A stretch of DNA of 64,000 nt, from assembly GCF_000718985.1 (NCBI RefSeq), contig NZ_JODL01000006.1:134444-198443 (forward strand). Direction: 5' to 3'. Below the pieces are notes generated by a model that saw only the letters and a program-made list of their open reading frames with translations, did not search any database and was not told the DNA's origin. Positions 18,518-29,469 of this stretch are shown in pieces; position 1 is the stretch's first letter, and each line of letters begins with the position of its first letter. Made by a program: the position numbers and the translations under genes. Source of the stretch: Streptomyces megasporus. GTDB taxonomy: Bacteria > Actinomycetota > Actinomycetes > Streptomycetales > Streptomycetaceae.

Positions 18518-18539
18518 GTTACACGGAGGTCCGTTCAAC

Positions 18540-19151
18540 GTGAACCAGTCGCGTCCCAAGGTCAAGAAGTCGCGTGCCCTCGGCATCGCGCTGACCCCGA
18601 AGGCCGTCAAGTACTTCGAGCAGCGTCCCTACCCGCCGGGCGAGCACGGCCGGGGCCGCAAGCAGAACAGCGACTACAAGGTCCGGCTGCTGGAGAAGCA
18701 GCGGCTGCGCGCCCAGTACGACATCAGCGAGCGCCAGATGGCCCGCGCCTACGAGCGCGCCCGCAAGGTCGAGGGCAAGACCGGCGAGGCGCTCATCGTC
18801 GAGCTGGAGCGCAGGCTGGACGCGCTCGTGCTCCGCTCGGGACTCGCCCGCACCATCTACCAGGCGCGCCAGATGGTCGTCCACGGCCACATCGAGGTCA
18901 ACGGCCGCAAGGTCGACAAGCCCTCCTTCCGGGTCCGCCCGGGCGACGTGGTGATGGTCCGCGAGCGCAGCCGCGAGAAGCACCCCTTCCAGGTGGCCCG
19001 CGAGGGCGGCTACGCGCCCGACGGCGAGACCCCGCGCTACCTGGAGGTCAACCTCAAGGCGCTGGCGTTCCGCCTGGACCGCGACCCGAACCGCAAGGAG
19101 ATCCCGGTCGTCTGCGACGAGCAGCTCGTCGTCGAGTACTACGCACGCTGA
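18540..19151 (+). CDS. rpsD: 30S ribosomal protein S4
   Basis: S4 (203 residues) is a primary 16S rRNA-binding protein of the 30S body. The S4 RNA-binding domain is clear ('[19 protein letters not shown]', '[18 protein letters not shown]'). The N-terminal region lacks the CxxC zinc ligands of many S4 proteins, so this is the cysteine-free form. As in other Streptomyces, rpsD stands alone, outside the alpha operon. The GTG start follows ACGGAGGTCC. Its promoter overlaps an iron box shared with the divergent gene. A strong terminator follows. Confidence 0.97.
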   Translation: MNQSRPKVKKSRALGIALTPKAVKYFEQRPYPPGEHGRGRKQNSDYKVRLLEKQRLRAQYDISERQMARAYERARKVEGKTGEALIVELERRLDALVLRSGLARTIYQARQMVVHGHIEVNGRKVDKPSFRVRPGDVVMVRERSREKHPFQVAREGGYAPDGETPRYLEVNLKALAFRLDRDPNRKEIPVVCDEQLVVEYYAR

Positions 19152-19205
19152 GCGCCCGCGAGGCGCCGGCCGGGCGCGTCGAGCACGCCCGGACCTCCCG
19201 GTTCC

Positions 19206-19250
19206 CGGCCCTCCCACCGACCTTCCGCGGGAAGGACGGCGGGAGGGCCG
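19206..19250 (+). terminator. rpsD terminator
   Basis: A two-tier hairpin: outer arms CGGCCCTCCC and GGGAGGGCCG, inner arms CCTTCC and GGAAGG with a GCG loop. It lies 54 bases after the rpsD stop. The rest of the 265-bp gap to the next gene holds a -10-like TAAGGT (19312-19317) and nothing else recognisable. Confidence 0.75.
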
Positions 19251-19416
19251 TCGCGCGTGTGCCGCACGTGGACCGGGGGGAATGCGGTACGGACGAGGGG
19301 TGCCGGCGCGATAAGGTCGGTAACCGCCGTCGCACCCGTGGGATCGGTGGGCGCAGGTCCCTTCACGAGCCACGGCGCGGCGGCCGACCCCATACATCCG
19401 AGGGAAGCGGTGCAGC

Positions 19417-19863
19417 GTGTCCGGTGGAGAGGTGGCCGGCCTCCTGGTGGCCGTCTTCTGGGCGATCCTGGTGTCGTTCCTCGCCGTGGTGCTGGTGAGG
19501 CTCGCGCAGACGCTCAGGGCGGCGACCAGGCTGGTGACGGGCGTGACGGAGCAGGCGGTCCCCCTCCTCACCGAGGCCTCCGAGACCGTCCGCTCGGCGC
19601 AGAGCCAGCTCAGCCGGGTGGACGCCATCGCCGCCGACGTCCAGGAGGTCACCGCCAACGCCTCGGCGCTCTCCTCCACCGTCTCCACCGCCCTCGGCGG
19701 CCCGTTGGTGAAGGTCGCCGCGTTCGGCTACGGCGTGCGCCGCGCCCTCGGCCGCAGGAACGGACCGCCACGACCGAGGAGCACCGTCGTCGTGGGCCGG
19801 TCCGTACCGGCCGCGCGCCGAGCGGGACGCGCGCGCCGCGACGGACGCGAGGGAGAGGACTGA
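19417..19863 (+). CDS. DUF948-like small membrane protein
   Basis: The 148-residue protein has one N-terminal transmembrane helix ('VAGLLVAVFWAILVSFLAVVLVRLA'). A heptad-rich region ('LTEASETVRSAQSQLSRVDAIAADV') and a basic disordered tail follow. The pattern fits DUF948 proteins, short membrane-anchored coiled-coil proteins found beside alaS in actinobacteria and linked in annotation to general stress. The start is GTG 19417. The next gene begins four bases after its stop, so the two are one operon with alaS and ruvX. Confidence 0.8.
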   Translation: MSGGEVAGLLVAVFWAILVSFLAVVLVRLAQTLRAATRLVTGVTEQAVPLLTEASETVRSAQSQLSRVDAIAADVQEVTANASALSSTVSTALGGPLVKVAAFGYGVRRALGRRNGPPRPRSTVVVGRSVPAARRAGRARRDGREGED

Positions 19864-19867
19864 GCCC

Positions 19868-20215
19868 GTGTTCCGCCGCGCCTTCTGGTTCGGGGCCGGC
19901 GCCGCCGCCGGCGTCTGGGCCACCACCAAGGTCAACCGCAAGCTGCGCAGCCTCACCCCCGAAAGCCTCGCCGCCAAGGCGGCCGACCAGGCCGTGGCGG
20001 CCGGATACCGGCTGAGGGACTTCGCGCTCGACGTCCGCGCCGGAATGGCGCAACGGGAGAGCGAGTTGAACGAGGCACTGGGGCTGACGGCGCCCGTCGA
20101 CCCCGCCCCCCACCACCCCGAGCTCCCCGCGCGGGCGACGCCCCGGACACTGCCCGGCGGCCCCCGTCGCGGACTCGGCACCACCCACCCGTACGACCGG
20201 AATGAGGACCACTGA
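19868..20215 (+). CDS. Conserved small hydrophobic-N-terminus protein upstream of alaS
   Basis: The 115-residue product begins with a short hydrophobic and basic stretch ('[21 protein letters not shown]'), then a helical segment ('[22 protein letters not shown]') and a proline-rich tail. I recognise no characterised domain. In Streptomyces this small gene is conserved between the DUF948 gene and alaS. Its stop overlaps the alaS ATG by one base (TGATG), implying coupled translation. It may be a partner of the preceding membrane protein, but that is inference from position only. Confidence 0.7.
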   Translation: MFRRAFWFGAGAAAGVWATTKVNRKLRSLTPESLAAKAADQAVAAGYRLRDFALDVRAGMAQRESELNEALGLTAPVDPAPHHPELPARATPRTLPGGPRRGLGTTHPYDRNEDH

Positions 20216-22878
20216 TGGAGTCGGCTGAAATCCGCCGCCGCTGGCTGCGCTTCTTCGAGGAGCGGGGGCACACCGTCGTGCCGTCGGCGTCGCTGATCGC
20301 GGACGACCCGACGCTGCTGCTGGTTCCCGCGGGCATGGTGCCCTTCAAGCCGTACTTCCTGGGGGAGGCCACCCCGCCGTACAAGCGCGCCACCAGCGTG
20401 CAGAAGTGCGTGCGCACCCCGGACATCGAGGAGGTCGGCAAGACCACCCGGCACGGCACCTTCTTCCAGATGTGCGGCAACTTCTCGTTCGGCGACTACT
20501 TCAAGGAGGGCGCCGCCGAGCTCGCCTGGGAGCTGCTCACCACGCCGCAGGACAAGGGCGGTTACGGGCTGGACCCGGAGCGACTGTGGATCACCGTCTA
20601 CGAGGAGGACGACGAGGCCGAGCGCGTCTGGCGCGACGTCGTCGGCGTCCCCGCCGAGCGGATCCAGCGCCTGGGCAAGGAGGAGAACTACTGGGACATG
20701 GGCGTGCCCGGTCCCTGCGGTCCCTGCTCCGAGATCAACTACGACCGCGGTCCGGAGTTCGGCCCCGAGGGCGGCCCCGCCGTCAACGACGAGCGCTACG
20801 TGGAGATCTGGAACCTGGTCTTCATGCAGTACGAGCGCGGGCCGGGCGAGGGCAAGGACTACCCGATCGTCGGCGACCTGCCCAGCAAGAACATCGACAC
20901 CGGCCTCGGTCTCGAACGCCTGGCGATGATCCTCCAGGGCGTGCACAACATGTACGAGACCGACACCCTGCGCGCGGTCATCGACAAGGCCGGCGGGCTG
21001 ACCGGGGTGGCCTACGGCGACGCCGAGGACTCCGACGTCTCCCTGCGCGTGGTCGCCGACCACATGCGCACCTCCGTGATGCTCATCGGCGACGGCGTCA
21101 CCCCCGGCAACGAGGGCCGCGGCTACGTGCTGCGCCGCATCATGCGCCGCGCCATCCGCAACATGCGGATCCTGGGCGCCGAGGGGCCGGTCGTCGGCGA
21201 GTTGGTCGACGTCGTGATCGGCACGATGGGGCAGCAGTACCCCGAGCTGATCACCGACCGCCGGCGCATCGAGACCGTCGCGCTCGCCGAGGAGGCCGCC
21301 TTCCTCAAGACCCTCAAGGCCGGCACCAACATCCTCGACGCCGCCGTCACCGAGGCCAAGGCCGCCGGCGGCAACGTCCTGCCGGGGGAGAAGGCGTTCC
21401 TGCTCCACGACACCTGGGGCTTCCCCATCGACCTCACCCTGGAGATGGCCGCCGAGCAGGGCCTGTCCGTGGACGAGGAGGGCTTCCGCCGCCTGATGAC
21501 GGAGCAGCGGGAGCGCGCCAAGGCCGACGCCAGGGCCAAGAAGACCGGCCACGCCGACCTGAGCTCCTACCGGGAGGTCGCCGACACCGCCGGGACCACC
21601 GTCTTCACCGGCTACACCGACACCGAGGGCGAGGCCACCGTCGTCGGCCTGCTCGTGGGCGGCCTGCCCTCGCCGGCCGCCACCGAGGGCGACGACGTCG
21701 AGGTCGTGCTCGACCGCACCCCCTTCTACGCCGAGGGCGGCGGGCAGCAGCCCGACACCGGACGCATCCGCCTGGACAACGGCGCCGTCGTCGAGGTCCG
21801 CGACGTCCAGCAGCCGGTGCCCGGTGTCACCGTGCACAAGGGCACCGTCCAGGTCGGCGAGGTCACCGTCGGGGCCTCGGCGTACGCCGTCATCGACGTC
21901 AAGCGCCGCCGGGCCATCGCCCGGGCCCACAGCGCCACCCACCTCACCCACCAGGCGCTGCGCGACGCGCTGGGCCCGACGGCCGCCCAGGCCGGTTCCG
22001 AGAACGCCCCCGGACGCTTCCGCTTCGACTTCGGCTCGCCGACCGCCGTCCCTGGCACGGTCCTCAACGACGTCGAGCAGAAGATCAACGAGATTCTCGC
22101 TCGCGAACTCGACGTCACCGCCGAGGTCATGAGCATGGAGGAAGCCAAGAAGCAGGGCGCCATCGCCGAGTTCGGCGAGAAGTACGGCGACCGGGTGCGT
22201 GTGGTGACCATCGGCGACTTCTCCAAGGAGCTGTGCGGTGGAACCCACGTGCACAACACCGCCCAGCTCGGTCTGGTGAAGCTGCTGGGCGAGTCCTCCA
22301 TCGGCTCCGGCGTGCGCCGTGTGGAGGCCCTGGTCGGGGTGGACGCCTACCAGTTCCTCGCCCGCGAGCACACGGTGGTCTCCCAGCTCACCGAGCTGGT
22401 CAAGGGCCGTCCCGAGGAGCTGCCGGAGAAGATCTCCGGGATGCTCTCCAGGCTCAGGGACGCCGAGAAGGAGATCGAGCGCTTCCGCGCCGAGAAGGTC
22501 CTCGCCGCCGCCGCCGGACTGGCCTCCTCCGCCCGGGACGTGAACGGGATCGCCTTCGTCGGGGGCCGGGTCCCCGACGGCACGAGCGCCGACGACCTGC
22601 GCAAGCTGGTCCTCGACGTCCGGGGCCGCGTCCAGGGCGGACGCCCGGCCGTGGTGGCCCTGTTCACGGTGGTGAACGGCCGTCCGCTGACCGTCATCGC
22701 CACCGACGACGCCGCCCGCGACCGCGGTCTGAAGGCCGGCGACCTGGTCCGCACCGCCGCCAAGACCCTCGGTGGCGGAGGCGGCGGCAAGCCGGACGTC
22801 GCCCAGGGCGGCGGCCAGAACCCGGACGCGATCGAGGACGCCGTCGCCGCCGTCGAGCGCCTGGTGGCGGCTTCCTGA
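20215..22878 (+). CDS. alaS: Alanyl-tRNA synthetase
   Basis: AlaRS (887 residues) charges tRNA-Ala and edits mischarged serine and glycine. The N-terminal catalytic core starts '[19 protein letters not shown]'. The editing domain carries both zinc-binding motifs, '[12 protein letters not shown]' (HxxxH) and 'CGGTHVHNT' (CxxxH). The C-terminal C-Ala domain has the glycine-rich '[16 protein letters not shown]' end. The ATG overlaps the upstream stop by one base and the stop overlaps the ruvX ATG, so the whole cluster is tightly coupled. Confidence 0.97.
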   Translation: MESAEIRRRWLRFFEERGHTVVPSASLIADDPTLLLVPAGMVPFKPYFLGEATPPYKRATSVQKCVRTPDIEEVGKTTRHGTFFQMCGNFSFGDYFKEGAAELAWELLTTPQDKGGYGLDPERLWITVYEEDDEAERVWRDVVGVPAERIQRLGKEENYWDMGVPGPCGPCSEINYDRGPEFGPEGGPAVNDERYVEIWNLVFMQYERGPGEGKDYPIVGDLPSKNIDTGLGLERLAMILQGVHNMYETDTLRAVIDKAGGLTGVAYGDAEDSDVSLRVVADHMRTSVMLIGDGVTPGNEGRGYVLRRIMRRAIRNMRILGAEGPVVGELVDVVIGTMGQQYPELITDRRRIETVALAEEAAFLKTLKAGTNILDAAVTEAKAAGGNVLPGEKAFLLHDTWGFPIDLTLEMAAEQGLSVDEEGFRRLMTEQRERAKADARAKKTGHADLSSYREVADTAGTTVFTGYTDTEGEATVVGLLVGGLPSPAATEGDDVEVVLDRTPFYAEGGGQQPDTGRIRLDNGAVVEVRDVQQPVPGVTVHKGTVQVGEVTVGASAYAVIDVKRRRAIARAHSATHLTHQALRDALGPTAAQAGSENAPGRFRFDFGSPTAVPGTVLNDVEQKINEILARELDVTAEVMSMEEAKKQGAIAEFGEKYGDRVRVVTIGDFSKELCGGTHVHNTAQLGLVKLLGESSIGSGVRRVEALVGVDAYQFLAREHTVVSQLTELVKGRPEELPEKISGMLSRLRDAEKEIERFRAEKVLAAAAGLASSARDVNGIAFVGGRVPDGTSADDLRKLVLDVRGRVQGGRPAVVALFTVVNGRPLTVIATDDAARDRGLKAGDLVRTAAKTLGGGGGGKPDVAQGGGQNPDAIEDAVAAVERLVAAS

Positions 22879-23342
22879 TGCGGCGCGGCAGGCGGCTCGC
22901 CGTCGACGTCGGGGACGCCCGGATCGGGGTCGCCTCCTGCGACCCCGACGGGCTGCTGGCCACCCCGGTGGAGACCGTGCCGGGACGCGACGTCCCGGCC
23001 GCCCACCGGCGGTTGGCCGAACTCGTGGCCGAGTACGAGCCCCTGGAGGTCGTGGTCGGGCTCCCGCGCTCCCTCAGCGGACGCGAGGGCCCGGCCGCGG
23101 CCCGGGTGAGGGCCTTCGCGCGGAAGCTGGCCGGGACGATCGCCCCCGTGCCCGTGCGCCTGGTCGACGAGCGGATGAGCACCGTCACCGCCGCCCAGTC
23201 CATGCGGGCCTCGGGCGTGTCGTCGAAGAAGGGCCGGAGCCGCATCGACCAGGCGGCGGCCGTGGTCATCCTCCAGAGCGCCCTGGAGACCGAGCGGGTG
23301 TCGGGTGAACCCCCTGGCGAGTGCGTCGAGACAGCGGCCTGA
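22878..23342 (+). CDS. ruvX: RuvX/YqgF-family Holliday junction resolvase-like protein
   Basis: This 154-residue RNase H-fold protein has the signature 'LAVDVGDARIGVASCD' (first aspartate), 'VVVGLPRSLSGREGP', 'LVDERMSTVTA' and the final 'KKGRSRIDQAAAVVIL' motif. YqgF proteins act in 16S rRNA 5' maturation in E. coli, and as junction nucleases (RuvX) in mycobacteria. The start ATG overlaps the alaS stop by one base. The alaS-ruvX-mltG order is widely conserved. Confidence 0.92.
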   Translation: MRRGRRLAVDVGDARIGVASCDPDGLLATPVETVPGRDVPAAHRRLAELVAEYEPLEVVVGLPRSLSGREGPAAARVRAFARKLAGTIAPVPVRLVDERMSTVTAAQSMRASGVSSKKGRSRIDQAAAVVILQSALETERVSGEPPGECVETAA

Positions 23343-23469
23343 TCGCGGTACGGTAACGTTCCGCCCGGACGGCGCTGTTCGAATACCAGCCGGTACGGCG
23401 GACGGTGGTTCGGACACCAGTGCCCGCGTGTGACACCACCGGCTGCCGCCTCGCGGCTCTAGGGGATCG

Positions 23470-25332
23470 ATGACTGAGTATGGCCGGGGCCCCGGCTCCG
23501 AACCGTGGCATCCCGATGACCCTCTCTACGGGGACCGGGGATGGGACGGGTCCCAGCACGGAGGCTGGGACCCGTACAGCGGACAGCAGCAGCAGTACCA
23601 GCAGCAGCCCCAGCAGGCGCAACAGTCCCACGACCCCCTGACATCCCCCTATGACGGGCAGGGCTGGGACACCCAGGGCGGCGGTGGGCCCTACGGCGGG
23701 CAGCAGCACCAGGACCCGTACGGCGACCCCTACGCCGGACAGCGGCACCAGGACCCGTACGGCGGCGGGCAGGGCTGGGACACCCGGGGCGGCGGTGGGC
23801 CCTACAGCGGGCAGCACCAGGACCCGTACGGCGACCCCTACGCCGGACAGCGGCACCAGGACCCGTACGGCGGACAGGGCCACGGACAGCACGACGATCC
23901 CCACGGCGGACAGGGCTGGGACACCCAGGGCGGGGGCGCGCGGCACCAGGATCCCTACCAGGGACACCAGGAGCACCAGGGGCACTCCGACCAGTACGGA
24001 CACCACGCCCACCCGGACCAGCAGCACGGCCCCCCACCGCCCCCGCACGGTCAGCCTCCGCAGGGACAGCAGCACCCGCCGCGGGGCCGGCGCCGTGACG
24101 AGCCGGCCCCGGACCCCGGGCCCGACGAGGAGACGGGCTGGGACCCTGGCCCCGACCAGGGCGAGCACGCCTTCTTCTCGGACGACGGCGACGATCACGA
24201 CGACGGTGACGACCACGACGGTGACGACGGCCGGTCCGGCCGCGCCGGCCGCGGTCGCGGCCGAGGCCGCCGCGACAACAAGAAGGGCAGGAACGGCGTC
24301 GCCTGCCTCGTCGTCGCGGTCGTCCTCGTGGGCGGCGTCGGCGGCGCGGGCTACTTCGCCTACGACTTCTACCAGAGTCACTTCGCCGCCGCGCCCGATT
24401 TCTCCGGCGAGGGCAGTGGCGAGGTCCAGGTCGAGATCCCCGAGGGCAGCAGCCTGGCGCAGATGGGGGCGATCCTGGAGAAGGCGGGAGTGGTCAAGAG
24501 CCAGGGCGCGTTCATCGAGGCGTCCAACGCCAACATCAAGGCACAGGGCATCCAGGCCGGCGTCTACATGCTCCGCAAGGAGATGTCCGCGGAGGCGGCC
24601 CTGGAGATGATGCTCGACCCGTCCAGCCAGAACGCCCTGATCATCGCCGAGGGGAAGCGGGCCTCGGAGATCTACGCGCTGATCGACGAGAAGCTCGGCC
24701 TGGAGGACGGCGCCACCGCCGAGGCCGCGAAGGAGGCCGATCTCGGTCTGCCCGAGTGGGCCGAGGGCAACCCCGAGGGCTTCCTCTTCCCCGCCAAGTA
24801 CACCGTGGGGGAGAAGACCACGCCCGAGGGTCTGCTCAAGGAGATGGTGAAGCGGGCCGAGAAGGAGTTCGCCAGGATCGACCTGGAGTCCCAGGTGGAG
24901 CAACTCGGACTCGAATCGCCGCTGGAGGTGCTCACCGTCGCCAGCCTGGTGCAGGCGGAGGGCAAGTACAAGCACGACTTCGAGAAGGTCGCCCGGGTCG
25001 TCTACAACCGGCTCAAGCCGGGCAACACCGAGACCAACGGGTACCTGCAGTTCGACTCCACGTACAACTACGCGAAGAACCAGTACACGCTGGACGTGCC
25101 CTCTCCCAGCACCATGGCCAAGTTCGACCACCCGTACAACACCTACGCCAAGAAGGGCCTGCCCCCGGGGCCGATCAACAGCCCGGGCGCGGAGGCGCTG
25201 CACGCCTCGGTCGAACCGGCCGAGGGCGGCTGGTACTACTTCGTGTCGATCACGGCGGACAACACGGTGTTCACCGAGACCTACGAGGAGCACCAGAAGT
25301 ACGTGGAGGAGTACAACAAGACCCAGCAGTGA
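23470..25332 (+). CDS. mltG: Endolytic murein transglycosylase MltG with long repeat-rich N-terminus
   Basis: MltG cleaves nascent peptidoglycan strands at the membrane. The 620 residues comprise a cytoplasmic disordered region of about 270 residues rich in Gln, Gly, Tyr, Asp and Pro, one transmembrane helix (about 276-298, 'VACLVVAVVLVGGVGGAGYFA'), a LysM-like part and the YceG catalytic domain. The catalytic glutamate is E497 in 'VASLVQAEGKY'. 'VVYNRL' and 'NTYAKKGLPPGPINSPG' are diagnostic. The N-terminal tail contains near-identical tandem repeats and then an Asp-rich and an Arg-rich patch. aroE follows after 142 bp, the usual actinobacterial order. Confidence 0.94.
   Translation: MTEYGRGPGSEPWHPDDPLYGDRGWDGSQHGGWDPYSGQQQQYQQQPQQAQQSHDPLTSPYDGQGWDTQGGGGPYGGQQHQDPYGDPYAGQRHQDPYGGGQGWDTRGGGGPYSGQHQDPYGDPYAGQRHQDPYGGQGHGQHDDPHGGQGWDTQGGGARHQDPYQGHQEHQGHSDQYGHHAHPDQQHGPPPPPHGQPPQGQQHPPRGRRRDEPAPDPGPDEETGWDPGPDQGEHAFFSDDGDDHDDGDDHDGDDGRSGRAGRGRGRGRRDNKKGRNGVACLVVAVVLVGGVGGAGYFAYDFYQSHFAAAPDFSGEGSGEVQVEIPEGSSLAQMGAILEKAGVVKSQGAFIEASNANIKAQGIQAGVYMLRKEMSAEAALEMMLDPSSQNALIIAEGKRASEIYALIDEKLGLEDGATAEAAKEADLGLPEWAEGNPEGFLFPAKYTVGEKTTPEGLLKEMVKRAEKEFARIDLESQVEQLGLESPLEVLTVASLVQAEGKYKHDFEKVARVVYNRLKPGNTETNGYLQFDSTYNYAKNQYTLDVPSPSTMAKFDHPYNTYAKKGLPPGPINSPGAEALHASVEPAEGGWYYFVSITADNTVFTETYEEHQKYVEEYNKTQQ
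23656..23876 (+). repeat. Tandem repeat of about 110 bp inside mltG
   Basis: Two copies (starting 23656 and 23767) encode QGWDT(Q/R)GGGGPY(G/S)GQ followed by QDPYGDPYAGQRHQDPYGG. They differ by a few substitutions and a 3-nt indel. A partial third copy starts near 23908. The repeat stays in frame and encodes a Tyr/Gln/Gly-rich cytoplasmic tail. Confidence 0.9.
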
Positions 25333-25474
25333 GCGAGTGGCGGCGTCCCACGGACGGTGTGGCCGGAAACCCGATCACCGGGGACGCCTCCACCGCGGGG
25401 CGCGGGGCGGGTACTGTCCGTCTCCGTGGAGAAGTGCCGGACGATGCGGCCGGAGCCGGAGAGGGAGCACAACG

Positions 25475-26332
25475 GTGGGTAACGGCGTCACTGAGCCCGG
25501 GAGGCGGGCGGCGGTCCTCGGATCGCCCATCGCCCACTCGCTCTCCCCGGTGCTCCACCGGGCCGCCTACGCGGAACTGGGGCTGATCGGCTGGTCCTAC
25601 GACCGTTTCGAGGTCGACGAGAACGGCATCGGACCCTTCCTGGAGGAACTGGCGGGACGCGGGGAGGACTGGGCCGGGCTGTCGCTGACCATGCCCCTCA
25701 AGCGGGCCGTCATCCCGCTGCTGGACGAGATCGGCGACACCGCGGCGTCGGTCGAGGCCGTCAACACGGTGGTCTTCACCGACGACGGACGTCGCCTGGG
25801 CGACAACACCGACATCCCCGGCATGGTCGCCGCCCTGCGCGAACGCGGCGTCGAGAGCGTTCCGCGCGCCGCCGTGCTGGGCGCCGGGGCCACCGCCTCC
25901 TCGGCGCTGGCCGCGCTCGCCCGGATCTGCTCCGGCGAGGTCACCGCGTACGTCCGCAGCCGGGCGAGGGCCGAGGAGATGCGCGGCTGGGGCGCGCGGC
26001 TGGGCGTGGCGGTGACCACCGCCGATTGGGCGGACGCGCCGCGGGCGCTGACCGCGCCCCTGGTGATCGCCACCACTCCGGCGGGCGCCACCGACGACCT
26101 GACGGCGGCCGTGCCCGAGCGGCCCGGCACCCTCTTCGACGTCCTGTACGAGCCCTGGCCGACCCCGCTGGCCGCGGCCTGGGCGGCCCGTGGCGGGCGG
26201 GTCCTCGGCGGACTGGACCTCCTGGTGCACCAAGCCGTCCTCCAGGTCGAGGCGATGACCGGCCGAACCCCGGCCCCGCTGGCTGCCATGCGCGCGGCGG
26301 GCGAGGCGGCGCTGGCCGCCCGCACGGCCTGA
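25475..26332 (+). CDS. aroE: Shikimate dehydrogenase
   Basis: AroE reduces 3-dehydroshikimate to shikimate with NADPH. The 285-residue protein has the substrate motif 'LGSPIAHSLSPVLHRAAY', the catalytic lysine block 'LSLTMPLKRAV', 'GDNTDIPGM' and a nucleotide-binding 'AAVLGAGATASSALAAL'. I chose GTG 25475 because GAGGGAG lies about nine bases upstream and upstream codons show no conservation. A -10-like TACTGT (25412-25417) may give it a promoter. aroC, aroK and aroB follow. Confidence 0.94.
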   Translation: MGNGVTEPGRRAAVLGSPIAHSLSPVLHRAAYAELGLIGWSYDRFEVDENGIGPFLEELAGRGEDWAGLSLTMPLKRAVIPLLDEIGDTAASVEAVNTVVFTDDGRRLGDNTDIPGMVAALRERGVESVPRAAVLGAGATASSALAALARICSGEVTAYVRSRARAEEMRGWGARLGVAVTTADWADAPRALTAPLVIATTPAGATDDLTAAVPERPGTLFDVLYEPWPTPLAAAWAARGGRVLGGLDLLVHQAVLQVEAMTGRTPAPLAAMRAAGEAALAARTA

Positions 26333-26442
26333 GCCCCGCCCCGGCGGAGACGTTCCGTCTGCTGGACGGGCGACCGGCCCCGTGGCACGGTCGTGAAAAG
26401 ATTCGAAGAAGAGCACGTACGGGCCTGGACTGAGGAGCACCG

Positions 26443-27623
26443 TTGAGCAGGTTGCGCTGGCTGACCGCGGGGGAGTCGCACGGTCCCGCACTGGTGGCGA
26501 CGCTGGAGGGACTGCCCTACGGCGTGCCGATCACCACCGACATGGTGGCGGACGCGCTGGCGCGGCGGCGACTGGGCTATGGCCGCGGTGCCCGGATGAA
26601 GTTCGAGCGGGACGAGGTCACCTTCCTCGGCGGCGTCCGGCACGGGCTGACGCTGGGCTCCCCGGTGGCGATCATGATCGGGAACACCGAGTGGCCCAAG
26701 TGGGAGAAGGTGATGGCGGCCGACCCGGTGGACGAGGCCGAGCTGGCCGGACTGGCCCGCAACGCGCCGCTGACCCGGCCCCGGCCCGGCCACGCGGACC
26801 TGGCGGGGATGCAGAAGTACGGGGTGGGGGACGCCCGCCCGATCCTGGAGCGGGCCTCCGCCCGGGAGACCGCGGCCCGGGTGGCGCTGGGCACGGTGGC
26901 GCGCTCCTACCTGAAGGAGACGGCCGGCATCGAGATCGTCAGCCATGTCGTCGAACTGGGCGGAGCCAAGGCGCCGGCCGGCCTGCTGCCGAGCCCGGAG
27001 GACGTGACGCGGCTGGACGCCGACCCGGTCCGCTGCCTGGATCCGGACGCGAGCGAGGCGATGGTCGCCGAGATCGACCAGGCACACAAGGACGGTGACA
27101 CCCTGGGCGGCGTCGTCGAGGTGGTGGTGCACGGGGTGCCGGTCGGGCTGGGCAGCCATGTGCACTGGGACCGCCGGTTGGACGCCCGGCTGGCCGCGGC
27201 GCTGATGGGCATCCAGGCCATCAAGGGGGTGGAGGTCGGCGACGGCTTCGAGCTGGCGCGGGTGCCGGGCTCCCGGGCGCACGACGAGATCGTGCCGACC
27301 GGGGACGGGATCCGCCGGTCCTCGGGCCGGTCGGGCGGCACCGAGGGCGGGTTGTCCACCGGTGAGCTGCTGCGGGTGCGGGCGGCGATGAAGCCCATCG
27401 CCACCGTGCCGCGGGCGCTGGCCACGGTGGACGTGGCCAGTGGCGAGCCGGCCCGCGCCCACCACCAGCGCTCGGACGTGTGCGCGGTGCCGGCGGCCGG
27501 GATCGTGGCCGAGGCGATGGTCGCGCTGGTGCTGGCCGACGCGGTGGCGGAGAAGTTCGGCGGCGACCACGTGGCCGAGACCCGCCGCAACGTCGCCGGC
27601 TACCTGGACCACCTGGAGATCCG

Positions 27624-27627
<4 letters not shown>
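26443..27627 (+). CDS. aroC: Chorismate synthase
   Basis: AroC converts EPSP to chorismate using reduced FMN. The 394-residue protein has the N-terminal signature '[20 protein letters not shown]', '[13 protein letters not shown]', the '[12 protein letters not shown]' block and '[15 protein letters not shown]'. The start is a TTG preceded by TGAGGAG at six bases. Its stop overlaps the aroK GTG by four bases. The A24-type peptidase gene that separates aroE and aroC in some actinobacteria is not present in the 110-bp gap. Confidence 0.96.
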
Positions 27628-29254
<1,627 letters not shown>

Positions 29255-29469
29255 CCGCCGACCGGTAGCCGACCGCGACAACCGACCGATGGTCCGGCCG
29301 GTTTCCGGTCGGACGCCGTCCCCGCCCGCCCGGGCACTCCGCCACGTCCCCGGCCGTTCACACTGGGCCGGCCGGGGAAGGTACCGTTCGGTGCCGGACA
29401 GACGGTGACCCCGACCGAGCCCGACCGGGCCCGCGCGGGACACCCGTACGGAAACGGAGTTGGGACCGG

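Noticed and set aside
23656..23950. Repeats in mltG as a CRISPR-like array
   Set aside because: The copies are contiguous, in frame and have no unique spacers. They encode a repetitive protein tail.
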